Counted from the first letter of the stretch, positions 1 through 6,532 are shown. The stretch: 64,000 nucleotides of DNA from Streptomyces sp. CA-210063 (GCF_024612015.1 NZ_CP102512.1:4650001-4714000); one strand, 5' to 3'. Numbers and translations: made by a program. The notes: generated by a model from the sequence alone, not told the origin.

Positions 1-192
1 CTCCGGCTGCCCGCCCCGGCCGCGCAACCAGCCGGGCACCGGCAGCAGCGGCCGGACCCCGGCCCACTCCGCGTCCGTCATGTCCGAGGGATACCGCCGA
101 ACACGTTCCGGGCGATCGACCGCATTCCCGAACAGGTGAGCGACACAATCACACGTCGGCTCCACCGGCGTAAGCGCGTACAACTGCGGCAA
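1..192 (-). CDS. IS5-type transposase, N-terminal part (cut by window edge)
   Basis: The reverse strand encodes a run ending in MTDAEWAGVRPLLPVPGWL followed by RGRGGQPE. I recognise this as the N-terminus of the transposases of Streptomyces IS5-family insertion sequences. Upstream in the same frame comes PTEIQETLLPQL and TCDCVAHLFGNAVDRPER, which also looks conserved in that family. The frame is open back to a stop at 232-234. Candidate starts are TTG at 190-192, GTG at 163-165 and ATG at 79-81, and I cannot decide between them. The DDE catalytic domain would lie outside the window to the left, so I cannot tell whether the gene is intact. Terminal inverted repeats of the IS were not identified. 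The presence of an IS here fits the mobile nature of the neighbourhood. Confidence 0.7.
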   Translation of the reverse strand, partial: MPQLYALTPVEPTCDCVAHLFGNAVDRPERVRRYPSDMTDAEWAGVRPLLPVPGWLRGRGGQPE

Positions 193-364
193 TAGCGTCT
201 CCTGAATCTCGGTTGGCTTCGCAACCCCGAGCTACCAAGAGGCCCCGCCTTCATGCCCATGGCCAGTGGCGATCACCCGATCGAGTCTCCCGTTCGACTC
301 ACAACCCTCAAGATCGGAAAGACAACAGCTTCTAAGGGTGCGCTGTACGCGCTGGGGGCCGCGC

Positions 365-385
365 CGGAAGGCGTGGCCCCTTCCG
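365..385 (-). terminator. Weak hairpin downstream of the gene ending at 463
   Basis: CGGAAGG (365-371) and CCTTCCG (379-385) form a 7-bp stem with a 7-nt loop. It lies about 80 bp past the stop of the minus-strand gene. There is no clear T tract, so a terminator role is only a guess. I see no gene in 235-460. Confidence 0.25.
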
Positions 386-462
386 TCATTACCACCGCAC
401 CATGTGGCAATCACTGCCTCGTGGCTCAACCCTTCTGTTGGTTCGGAGTGACTGGACGCGGC

Positions 463-972
463 TCAGGACAGCGGGAGTTGGCCTGCGACGATTCCTTGGC
501 CGAGCCCGCGAGGGCGGTGGCCGGGGATGCTGGGTACGCCCGAGGTGTGGAGGTGGTGAGCGAACTGCCAGTTCCGACAGCTGGCGTAGTCCCGCTCGTT
601 GGCATGCGCGGCGTCGGCCGGTACGGAGTTGGTTCCCCATCCGGTGATCGGCCGCGCTCCGGTGAGGGTGACCGTGAGGTGCTGTACCTCGAGGTCTTGG
701 ACGTGTCCGGGGGCGACCTCGAAGGCGAGGTGGGGGTTTTCGCCCCACCGGGAGGGGTCGGTGGTGACGCCGCAGAGGTACCAGCAGATTGGGGTGGGGA
801 ACTCGTCGAGGGTGATGGCGGCTTCGGTGAGGTCCTGGTTGACCTGCTGGCTGTAGCGGCCGTGGAGGGAGCGGGCGCAGTGCTGGGTGAGGTCGATGCC
901 GGTGACGTACTTGAGCCAGAGGTAGCGGTAGGTCCGGTTGCCTCTCGTGATGGTGATCTGTGGTGCGGGCAC
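463..972 (-). CDS. Hypothetical protein of element 1, function unknown
   Basis: This 169-residue protein has no family I recognise. It begins with PAPQITITRGNRTYRYLW, is rich in Tyr/Trp and beta-prone stretches, and contains CWYLCGVTTDPSRWGENPHL near the middle. The tail after about residue 140 is Gly/Pro/Arg rich. I chose the GTG at 970-972, which is preceded by GGGGGAAC. An earlier GTG at 1012-1014 is possible, but it would lie only about 5 nt from the predicted transcription start. The gene is the last of a minus-strand set after the two ParB-domain genes and seems to have its own AT-rich promoter. Because it follows a ParB-methyltransferase fusion, a role linked to DNA modification or processing is conceivable, but nothing in the sequence proves it. 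Confidence 0.6.
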   Translation of the reverse strand: MPAPQITITRGNRTYRYLWLKYVTGIDLTQHCARSLHGRYSQQVNQDLTEAAITLDEFPTPICWYLCGVTTDPSRWGENPHLAFEVAPGHVQDLEVQHLTVTLTGARPITGWGTNSVPADAAHANERDYASCRNWQFAHHLHTSGVPSIPGHRPRGLGQGIVAGQLPLS

Positions 973-1019
973 GGTTCCCCCGGGGTGTTGGGTGGTGCGG
1001 GGCAGCAACACCACCCCTC

Positions 1020-1055
1020 ACCCTTATTATATATGCACTAAGCTGAGATTGTCAC
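1020..1055 (-). promoter_or_regulatory. AT-rich promoter upstream of the 463-972 gene
   Basis: On the minus strand there is GTGACA (forward 1050-1055), an 18-nt spacer and TATAAT (forward 1026-1031). The -10 sits inside an unusually AT-rich stretch for this genome. The forward sequence ACCCTTATTATATATGCA (1020-1037) matches 16 of 18 bases with a site before the parB gene (6230-6247), suggesting shared control. Confidence 0.55.
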
Positions 1056-2458
1056 TTTTGATCACGTTCTGCGCAGGCCCGTATCAGGGCCTCGACCAGC
1101 GGTTTGTGCCGGTTGTGCCGGTACTCACCGGGGTACTCCATGTTGAACTCCGCTTCCAGCGCCGCCCGCCTGCGCTCAGGCGAGACGGGGAGCGGTCGGC
1201 GGCACTCCACGGTCAGCGACCCCCCGGTGTCGACGCCGATCCGCACCTCGCCGAAGTAGCGGCGGAGCAGGGCCGTCAACGACTCGCGGGTGTGGAACCG
1301 CTGCATGGTCCATACGCCGGCCCGGAAGGTGGCGGAGAACCCGTTCTCGTCGACGAACTCCAGAGCGCGCCGGTACCGGTTGTTGCGGTACTTGCGGCCA
1401 CTGTTGCGCTTGGAGATGGACTTCATGTGGCGGGTGCCAGTGAAGAACACCCCGTCGTCCGCGCACAGGGTGTTGCACGTGATCAGGACGTGCTCCTCGA
1501 ACTCCAGGCTGGTGATGGAATTGATGACGGAGTCGAGGACGACGACGTCGTACTGCCCGTTGGCGCGGACGTCGCGTTGGAGGTCACGGATGTGGGCGAC
1601 GGTGGCCGCGACATCGAGGGCGTTCTGCGTGCCCTTGGCCTTGACGTGCGGCTCGTACCAGTGGGCGTCATACCCCTGCTCCTTGAGCATGGTGATGTAG
1701 GCGGCCTCGCCCGCGCCGAAGTCGACGATCCGCTGGGACTTCTTCAGCGTGGGCAGGACGTGCTTGACGTAGACGGCGGACTTGGCGGAGTCGCCGTCGT
1801 CGCCGCCGAGCCGGTGCATCTGGCACCAGTGCTGGTTGTACGGCTTGATGCCGAGCTGGGTGTAGTCGTAGACCCCGTACTCGCCTTCGAGCCAGACCAG
1901 TAGCTCGTCAGCCTCCTGGACGGAGACCCGGTAGCAGAGGACGTCCTTGCGGAGGTCGACGGCAGAGACGGCGTAGTCGTTGTTGAGGATGACGCGGCCG
2001 GCGTGGTCGGCGACGATCGAACCCCACGGCCCGTAGCGGGTGATGAGGCGGCTGATCTCGGAGCGTACGGCGGCCGAGTCGCGGGCCTGCACGGTGATCT
2101 CGTCGGAGGTGAGCCACTCCCAGCCGTGCACGCTCTCGTCGGCGACGGTGACGGTGACGCGGGAGCCGTCGGTTTCCACGCTGTTGTGGAGGAGGTTGAA
2201 CTGGACCTCATCCTGGGTGGTGACGTGGGCGCCGAGGAGGATCGCCGGCACCGTGGTCACGTCGAGCGCCTTCAGTGACTTGGTGCGCTGGTGGCCCGCG
2301 ACGAGGATGCCGTTGCCGTTGACGATGACCGGCTTGACGCAGCCGAACAGGTCGAGGGACTGCTTCAGGCGGCCGAACGCGTCGTCGGACAGACGCCGGG
2401 GGTTGTAGGGGGCGGGCTTGAGGCGGGCGAGCGGGTACTCCGCAACGAACTCAGGCAA
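1052..2458 (-). CDS. ParB-domain and SAM-methyltransferase fusion protein
   Basis: This is a 468-residue two-domain protein. Residues 1-100 are a ParB/sulfiredoxin-like domain with NPRRLSDDAFGRLKQSL and the nucleotide-site motif AGHQRTKSL in place of the GERR box of true ParB. Residues about 230-420 form a class I SAM methyltransferase with motif I IVDFGAGEA and an acidic VVVLDSVINS in motif IV. I see no DPPY/NPPY, so it is not an obvious N6/N4 DNA methylase. The middle region (100-220) is unassigned. The start is TTG, overlapping the upstream ParB-domain gene by 8 bp, with AGGAG placed before it, so the two are translationally coupled. ParB-like domains fused or linked to modification enzymes are known in phages. 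A DNA or nucleotide modification role is my inference. Confidence 0.7.
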   Translation of the reverse strand: MPEFVAEYPLARLKPAPYNPRRLSDDAFGRLKQSLDLFGCVKPVIVNGNGILVAGHQRTKSLKALDVTTVPAILLGAHVTTQDEVQFNLLHNSVETDGSRVTVTVADESVHGWEWLTSDEITVQARDSAAVRSEISRLITRYGPWGSIVADHAGRVILNNDYAVSAVDLRKDVLCYRVSVQEADELLVWLEGEYGVYDYTQLGIKPYNQHWCQMHRLGGDDGDSAKSAVYVKHVLPTLKKSQRIVDFGAGEAAYITMLKEQGYDAHWYEPHVKAKGTQNALDVAATVAHIRDLQRDVRANGQYDVVVLDSVINSITSLEFEEHVLITCNTLCADDGVFFTGTRHMKSISKRNSGRKYRNNRYRRALEFVDENGFSATFRAGVWTMQRFHTRESLTALLRRYFGEVRIGVDTGGSLTVECRRPLPVSPERRRAALEAEFNMEYPGEYRHNRHKPLVEALIRACAERDQK

Positions 2459-3110
2459 CGTTCTGCTCCTGGTCGTGCGGATCGATCAGGTAGTGCGCGA
2501 ACCCGGCGTCGGTACCGCGGCTGTCGTAGAAGGCCTGGTGGACGTTGTTGAGGCGCTCGACCTCTTCCTTGGTGATCTGGACGCGAGTGGTTCCCCACTG
2601 GACGTAGCCCCAGGTGAGGTGTTCGTCGGCGACCTTCTCGCCCTCGGCGTCGGCGGTCTCGGCGGGCAGGACGCTGGGGACGTCGAGGGTGTCGAGGAGG
2701 GAGTCCAGGGCGTCTTGGTCGTAGCCGGTGCCTTCGAGGTCGGGCAGTTCGGCGAGGATGTCGGCCAGGAGGGCTTCGTCGTATCCGGCGAGGTCCGAGG
2801 TCCGGTTGTCGACGATGACGATGCGCGCGGCGGCGTCGTCGTCGACGTCGACGTAGGTGACGGCGATCTCGTCCCAGCCGAGTTCGGAGGCGGCGGCCCA
2901 GGTGTGGTTGCCAGCGAGGATCTCGTTGGGCCGGCCGGTGAGGTTTCCGCGGTTGACGACAAGGGCCCGGTACTGGCCGTTGACCGTCAGGGATTCCTTG
3001 ATCGAGTCGAGGTTCCCGGTGCGCGGGTTGCGGTGGTAGGCGGTGAGGTTGCCGATCGGGACGGCGAGATCGGCGAGGGAGTCGGGGATACGAATGACGT
3101 CGTCGGACAA
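2451..3110 (-). CDS. Phage-type ParB-like domain protein
   Basis: This 219-residue protein has an N-terminal ParB-like fold: NPRTGNLDSIKESLTVNGQYR at the front, then NEILAGNHTWAAASELGWD and VIVDNRTSDLAGYD. The motif GNHTW replaces the GERRWRA box of chromosomal ParB, as is common in actinophage ParB-like proteins. The C-terminal half (about 130-219) is acidic and includes GYVQWGTTRVQITKEEVERL. No helix-turn-helix is evident, so centromere binding is unlikely. It is the first gene of a coupled pair with the methyltransferase fusion. The start codon lies 30-130 bp from an array of four palindromic sites that probably controls it. It could be a nucleotide-binding partner or regulator of the fusion enzyme. 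Confidence 0.75.
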   Translation of the reverse strand: MSDDVIRIPDSLADLAVPIGNLTAYHRNPRTGNLDSIKESLTVNGQYRALVVNRGNLTGRPNEILAGNHTWAAASELGWDEIAVTYVDVDDDAAARIVIVDNRTSDLAGYDEALLADILAELPDLEGTGYDQDALDSLLDTLDVPSVLPAETADAEGEKVADEHLTWGYVQWGTTRVQITKEEVERLNNVHQAFYDSRGTDAGFAHYLIDPHDQEQNVA

Positions 3111-3142
3111 GTCCAGTCGTTCCTTCGGCGATTCCCCGCGCC

Positions 3143-3240
3143 GTGTCCGACAGCCTAGATGATCTGGTGTACCGGTGTCGGACAGGAGGCGGGGGTGCTG
3201 TCGGACACGGTGGCACGGTTGTGGCCACTGTGTCCGACAG
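3143..3240. promoter_or_regulatory. Array of four TGTCSGACA palindromes (operator or centromere-like)
   Basis: The 11-mers GTGTCCGACAG (3143-3153), GTGTCGGACAG (3175-3185), CTGTCGGACAC (3198-3208) and GTGTCCGACAG (3230-3240) share the odd palindrome TGTCSGACA. Centre-to-centre spacing is 32, 23 and 32 bp, a symmetric layout near whole helical turns. The array fills the gap between the ParB-domain pair and the triple-repeat protein gene. Further copies (3379-3389 and about 3391-3399) lie inside that gene. Operators of a dimeric regulator, or a parS-like site, are the simplest readings. Confidence 0.6.
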
Positions 3241-3246
3241 CGTGGA

Positions 3247-3714
3247 TCACTGCTGGTCAGGGGCCTGTTGAGGTGAGGCGGGGCGGGTGCTGACCCAGAC
3301 GGTCAGTGGTCGGGTGCCTTCGGGGAAGGTGCCGGTGCGCCACGCGTGGCGGTAGGCGTGTGCCAGGAGGGACAGGCCGTGTCCGACAGCGTCCGACACA
3401 CCGCCACCGCCCTTGAGGATGATCTCCAGATCCCGGGTGGCTCTGGGGCAGCGCAGCAGCGCGGACAGCGCGAGAGCCTCGCGGATGACGTCGGCCTGGG
3501 CGGCGCCGTCCCGTGTGAGCACGGCCAGGTGCTCGTGAATGTCGGGGGCGCGCAGCAGCGCGGCGAGCGCCAGGGCGTCGCGTACGACGGCGGTCTGGCT
3601 GGCTCCGTCCCGCATGAGGACGAGGAGGTGTTCGTGGGTGGTCTGGTCGACTCGGGCGCCGACCCTCTGCCCGACTTCGGGGACCGCTCCTCGCGTATCG
3701 TTCTGATCAGCCAT
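3247..3714 (-). CDS. Small protein with three tandem ribbon-helix-helix-like repeats
   Basis: This is a 155-residue protein. Two adjacent repeats are nearly identical: EHLLVLMRDGASQTAVVRDA followed by LALAALL (about 35-62), and EHLAVLTRDGAAQADVIREA followed by LALSALL (about 69-95). A third, decayed copy follows (DLEIILKGGGGVSDAVGHGL, about 103-122). The short strand plus two helices pattern resembles ribbon-helix-helix DNA-binding proteins, but I cannot be sure from sequence alone. ATG at 3712-3714 has GAAGGAG upstream. The gene is the last of a minus-strand run and its stop lies 6 bp from the palindromic site array, so it is a good candidate for the protein that binds there. The C-terminus (TRPLTVWVSTRPASPQQAP) is unassigned. 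Confidence 0.65.
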   Translation of the reverse strand: MADQNDTRGAVPEVGQRVGARVDQTTHEHLLVLMRDGASQTAVVRDALALAALLRAPDIHEHLAVLTRDGAAQADVIREALALSALLRCPRATRDLEIILKGGGGVSDAVGHGLSLLAHAYRHAWRTGTFPEGTRPLTVWVSTRPASPQQAPDQQ

Positions 3715-3811
3715 CGGAGTGCATGCTCCTTCGGTCAAGGCCCCGGGCAGGAGTTGCAGTCTCCGCGCCTGGGGCCTGTTCGGTTGTGGTGGTGTCTGCC
3801 GCCCGGCTATG

Positions 3812-4420
3812 TCAGCTGCTGGGCGGAAGTTCGGGGTCTGGCAGCCGTGCGATCGCCGAGCTCCAGTCGGATTCGCTGACCGGCCACACGCGTCCGGTGG
3901 GCTCGTGGCAGTGCCAGCCGTTGGAGAGCACGTGGGCGGTCTTCCTGGAGCAGCGGATGACCCGCCAGCCGGACACCTTCCACGCCCGGCAGCGGATGCG
4001 GGAGGGGATGCTCGCTCGGTGGCTGCCCCGGGACTCAGTTGTCCGAAGTCGCTCGTACAGGGCGTCGAGGGCATCGCCGGTGATCGTATTCACCGTGTGT
4101 CGCTTGGCCAACGGGTCTCGCTGCTCGGTGAGCTGCCCCGGCCCGGATGGGTCCTGGTGGACCGTGCGGGCGTAGGCCTCTGCGTCCTGACGTGCTGTCG
4201 CCGGCATGTGGGTGCGGCCCGCGTACGCGCTGTCGAGGGCCTGCGTCTCGCGCAGGATGGCGATCACGAAGAGGGATGCCGCACCGCAGAAACCCAGGGT
4301 GTACCAGGGGGCGTTGTTGATGGAGCTGATCGTGGCGCAGATGATCAGCGCGGCTGAGGCGAGGCCGTAGAGGACGGCCAGGGTGCGGCTTCGGCGCGGC
4401 AGCGGGCGGTACGTGGTCAC
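3812..4420 (-). CDS. Hypothetical membrane protein of element 1
   Basis: This 202-residue protein has a basic N-terminus, then two hydrophobic segments at about 14-33 and 39-56, suggesting a hairpin in the membrane with both ends inside. Residues 70-125 are a charged helical stretch (ALDALYERLRTTE). The C-terminal part has two Cys-containing pieces (RCRAWKVSGWRVIRCSRKTA) and a Trp/His-rich end. GTG at 4418-4420 has GGAG about ten bases upstream. Similar small two-helix proteins are common in actinomycete elements, but I do not recognise the family. The shift in character after residue 130 could reflect a fusion or an old frameshift. Confidence 0.55.
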   Translation of the reverse strand: MTTYRPLPRRSRTLAVLYGLASAALIICATISSINNAPWYTLGFCGAASLFVIAILRETQALDSAYAGRTHMPATARQDAEAYARTVHQDPSGPGQLTEQRDPLAKRHTVNTITGDALDALYERLRTTESRGSHRASIPSRIRCRAWKVSGWRVIRCSRKTAHVLSNGWHCHEPTGRVWPVSESDWSSAIARLPDPELPPSS

Positions 4421-4447
4421 TGCTGGGTCTCCAAGAGGTGGCGCGGG

Positions 4448-4591
4448 TCAGCGGTTGTTGCAGCGGCACAGCCAGGCGGGCGGAAATGCCCAGCGGTCGC
4501 AGGAGTTGCACCATTCGGCTCCGGGCACGGGCGGCGTGCGCTCGCGCGGGGCTGCGTCAGGCTGCTGCGCGGGTGCACTGGGGTGATTCAT
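4448..4591 (-). CDS. Very small Cys-rich protein (47 aa)
   Basis: ATG at 4589-4591 with GAGAGGA upstream opens a 47-residue frame. The second half has the pattern EWCNSCDRWAFPPAWLCRC, two CxxC/CxC pairs that could hold one zinc ion. The first half is Pro/Ala rich. It overlaps the end of the preceding gene (4557-4820) by 35 bp and ends 27 bp before the membrane protein gene, so it sits naturally in the run. Function is unknown; a mini zinc-ribbon that touches DNA or a protein is possible. Confidence 0.5.
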   Translation of the reverse strand: MNHPSAPAQQPDAAPRERTPPVPGAEWCNSCDRWAFPPAWLCRCNNR

Positions 4592-4820
4592 CGGCTCGGA
4601 GTCCTCTCGGTTCCTCGATCGCGCGGGCGAGTTCGGCGTAGTTGTGTGCCGCCTCCTCTGGGGTGACCGGCGTGTACCGGTAGGTGCCCGGGGGTGGCGG
4701 CAGGGTGCCCTTGCGTCGTTTCTCGGTGAGTAGGTCGGCCAGCGGCCCGTACCGCTCTTCCATGAGTCGCTCGTAGAGCTCGGGATCGGCTGCTTCGTGA
4801 GCGGAGTAGTCGCGGGACAT
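4557..4820 (-). CDS. Small hypothetical protein of element 1 (87 aa)
   Basis: This 87-residue, mostly helical, charged protein starts MSRDYSAHEAADPELYERLM and contains TPVTPEEAAHNYAELARAIE. No domain is recognised. The ATG at 4818-4820 is preceded by GAAAGGGCC. It heads a four-gene minus-strand run (87 aa, 47 aa, membrane protein, triple-repeat protein). A strong hairpin lies just upstream at 4846-4883. Small soluble proteins of this kind are frequent in phage-like and AICE-like elements. Confidence 0.55.
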   Translation of the reverse strand: MSRDYSAHEAADPELYERLMEERYGPLADLLTEKRRKGTLPPPPGTYRYTPVTPEEAAHNYAELARAIEEPRGLRADESPQCTRAAA

Positions 4821-4845
4821 CGGCTGGCCCTTTCAGGCGTAAGGA

Positions 4846-4973
4846 GGCCCCGTCTGCGCGGACGGAAACGCGCAGACGGGGCCAGTCGTGGATGAGTCAC
4901 CCCGTGGTGCTCCGCATCGGGCGGGGCTGCCTCCTGGCGGGCAGGGCGCGGGGGGTCGACCGCCCGCCAGGAG
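4846..4973. other. Two long perfect inverted repeats in a gene-free gap
   Basis: GGCCCCGTCTGCGCG (4846-4860) pairs exactly with CGCGCAGACGGGGCC (4869-4883) over an 8-nt loop. CTCCTGGCGGGC (4931-4942) pairs exactly with GCCCGCCAGGAG (4962-4973). A weaker fold (GAG.CACC with GGTG.CTC) lies between them. With the terminator at 4999-5029, this 220-bp stretch holds three perfect stems and no gene I can support. It may be a structured RNA, an attenuator for the 4557-4820 gene, or part of a replication or partition site. Confidence 0.5.
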
Positions 4974-4998
4974 ACGTGGGGGTGCCGTATGCCACGGC

Positions 4999-5029
4999 TG
5001 TCGGGCCTCTTTCGGGGGAAGGCCCGACA
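4999..5029 (-). terminator. Hairpin terminator after the parB/59-aa gene pair
   Basis: TGTCGGGCCT (4999-5008) and AGGCCCGACA (5020-5029) make a perfect 10-bp stem with an 11-nt loop. It begins 12 bp after the stop codon of the 59-residue gene. The position fits transcription termination of the parB unit. No long T run follows, as is usual in Streptomyces. Confidence 0.55.
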
Positions 5030-5040
5030 ACCGAACCGTA

Positions 5041-5220
5041 TCACTCTGTTTTGTAAACACCTATCTTTTGGTCGAGAGATGCCCCGTCTTCATGCTCATC
5101 GAGGAGAGCGGTACCGCAGGGGTCGGGTTCCGGAAAGAGCGCCTCCTGCACATCAGGGACGCGATCACTGGTGAAGCTCTGGGGGCTCATGCCGGTCCAG
5201 AGGTGAGCCGGTTCTGTCAT
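5041..5220 (-). CDS. Small acidic protein downstream of parB (59 aa)
   Basis: ATG at 5218-5220 with AAAGGA upstream opens a 59-residue frame ending at 5041-5043. The protein is acidic: MTEPAHLWTGMSPQSFTSDR at the start, then PDVQEALFPEPDPCGTALLD and GASLDQKIGVYKTE. It lies 44 bp after the parB stop and 12 bp before a hairpin terminator, so it is almost surely co-transcribed with parB. No family is recognised. The good ribosome site, the position and normal codon use make it a credible gene. Confidence 0.55.
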   Translation of the reverse strand: MTEPAHLWTGMSPQSFTSDRVPDVQEALFPEPDPCGTALLDEHEDGASLDQKIGVYKTE

Positions 5221-5264
5221 CGCGAGGTCCTTTCAGTGGACGGTCGGGCCGGGGACAGCGGGTG

Positions 5265-6179
5265 TCAGGCCGCGCTGACAGCCTCGGCATTGACGATGAT
5301 TTCCCGGGCTTCAGAGTGCGCCTTGGCCTGACGGAGTGCGAAGCGGGCCTTCTGCACGGCGTCGGCAACGCGGTCCATCTGCTCCAGCCGGGCGCCGACT
5401 TCACTTTCGAGGGCGAGGGCCAGGTCCGCGGGGTCCATCTTGACGAGGCCGTCGAGGAGGCCGCGGATGCGCTCGATCCCGTCGAGGGTGCTGCGGGTCT
5501 TGGTCTGGGTGCGAGCGCGCTCTTCGCGCTCCTCGACCGTCATGTCCTCAACGATCATGCACACTTCCTGATCCTGCTGCTGACGCAGGGCGAAAGCGAA
5601 GTGCACGAGCTGGTTGTCACCAGCGAAATCACCACGCGCCCACTTGGCGAGGACGGCGCGCTGATTGCCGTCGGTGAGCTCCGCGAGCTTCACGGCGGCC
5701 TGGGTGCCGATGTTGCCCGCGTCGACCTGCTCGGCGACTTCGGGGGTGAGCTTGAGGAGGGCGAGGCGCTGCTTGATGTACGGGACGGTCTTGCCGAAGT
5801 CGGCAGCGACGGTGGCCTCGGTGGCGCCCTCCTCCTCGGTGAGGATGCGGTCGTATCCGCGGGCTTCTTCAAGGGGGAGCATGTCGGCTCGGGTGACGTT
5901 CTCGGTCATGGACATCTTGAACGCCCGGAGGTCGTCCGACTCACCCTGGATCTTGGCCTCGATGGTGATGGCGTCGAGGAGTTGGTGCGCACGCCAACGG
6001 CGCTCGCCGGCGATGATCTGGTACCGGTTCGGGCCGAGGCGTCGCACGAGGATCGGCGCGAGGAGTCCGTACTCCCTGATGCTGTCGGCGAGTTCCTGGA
6101 GCTTGGCGGGATCGAAGTACTCGCGCGGCTGGTCTTCGTTCCGCTCGATGTGGGCCATCTTCAGGGTCTTGTTCGACAC
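5265..6179 (-). CDS. ParB/RepB/Spo0J family protein
   Basis: This is a 304-residue full ParB-type protein. The N-terminal CTP-binding domain shows NEDQPREYFDPAKLQELADS, then QIIAGERRWRAHQLL (the GERRxR box), then MTENVTRADMLPLEEARGYD (the ENxxR box). A helix-turn-helix follows at about 120-150 (ATVAADFGKTVPYIKQRLAL). The remainder is helical and could form the dimer interface. GTG at 6177-6179 has TTGGAGTG upstream. No ParA-type ATPase is visible in this window, so the protein is an orphan here. It could serve partition of the excised element, transcriptional control, or assembly at a local site. The TGTCSGACA array at 3143-3240 is one possible target, not proven. Confidence 0.85.
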   Translation of the reverse strand: MSNKTLKMAHIERNEDQPREYFDPAKLQELADSIREYGLLAPILVRRLGPNRYQIIAGERRWRAHQLLDAITIEAKIQGESDDLRAFKMSMTENVTRADMLPLEEARGYDRILTEEEGATEATVAADFGKTVPYIKQRLALLKLTPEVAEQVDAGNIGTQAAVKLAELTDGNQRAVLAKWARGDFAGDNQLVHFAFALRQQQDQEVCMIVEDMTVEEREERARTQTKTRSTLDGIERIRGLLDGLVKMDPADLALALESEVGARLEQMDRVADAVQKARFALRQAKAHSEAREIIVNAEAVSAA

Positions 6180-6229
6180 CGCTCACTCCAAGAGGCGTTG
6201 TGGTGAAGGGCCAGTCCCCCTCACCTCTT

Positions 6230-6247
6230 ACCCTTATTTTATAGGCA
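6230..6247 (-). promoter_or_regulatory. AT-rich promoter motif upstream of parB
   Basis: The forward sequence ACCCTTATTTTATAGGCA matches 16 of 18 bases with 1020-1037 before the last gene of the other ParB block. On the minus strand it reads TGCCTATAAAATAAGGGT, with TATAAAAT as a likely -10. A dyad GGGG/TCCCC lies just upstream at about 6256-6270. It starts about 50 bp before the parB start codon. Confidence 0.5.
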
Positions 6248-6322
6248 TTCATGACGGGGGAGAACTTCCCCGACAGAAATCTCATCCCCTGGACTCACTG
6301 AGCGCACAGAATCAAAACCACA

Positions 6323-6356
6323 GAGGGCCGCCGCCGACACCTCGGCAACGACCCTC
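6323..6356 (-). terminator. Rho-independent terminator of the 53-aa gene
   Basis: On the minus strand GAGGG (forward 6352-6356) pairs with CCCTC (6323-6327), enclosing an inner GCCGA/TCGGC stem (6333-6346). The stem is followed by TGTGGTTTTGATT, a good U-rich tail. It lies 15 bp after the stop at 6371. Confidence 0.55.
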
Positions 6357-6370
6357 CACAGTCCGACCCT

Positions 6371-6532
6371 TCAGCCGACAGTGTCCGATTCCCCCAACTC
6401 GGGAACTGGCGCATGATCAATGGGCGGGTGCCCGATCGGCTGAAGTGCCGCCCGGACCGCCCCCTCGACAAAAGGGGCGCCGGACTCCTCCAGCTCCCTG
6501 ACAGCCGCCAAGACGGCCTTGACGTCGATCAC
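6371..6532 (-). CDS. Small hypothetical protein (53 aa)
   Basis: GTG at 6530-6532 is preceded by a strong GGAGGGGG at seven bases. The frame gives 53 residues: VIDVKAVLAAVRELEESGAP, FVEGAVRAALQPIGHPPIDH, then APVPELGESDTVG. The first half should be an amphipathic helix. It is followed by a terminator-like hairpin with a T tract and is divergent from the HTH regulator at 6793. No family is recognised. Size, ribosome site and terminator make it a credible gene. Its last codons include a half-copy of the TGTCCGA motif seen near 3.2 kb. Confidence 0.55.
   Translation of the reverse strand: MIDVKAVLAAVRELEESGAPFVEGAVRAALQPIGHPPIDHAPVPELGESDTVG

Noticed and set aside
253..1041. Plus-strand frame of 262 codons at the left end
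   Set aside because: It is Gly/Val-rich and antisense to a more protein-like minus-strand gene that has a promoter and ribosome site.
4833..5060. Minus-strand frame through the three-hairpin gap
   Set aside because: The composition is Pro/Gly rich and it covers the hairpins and part of the 59-aa gene in another frame. There is no ribosome site.
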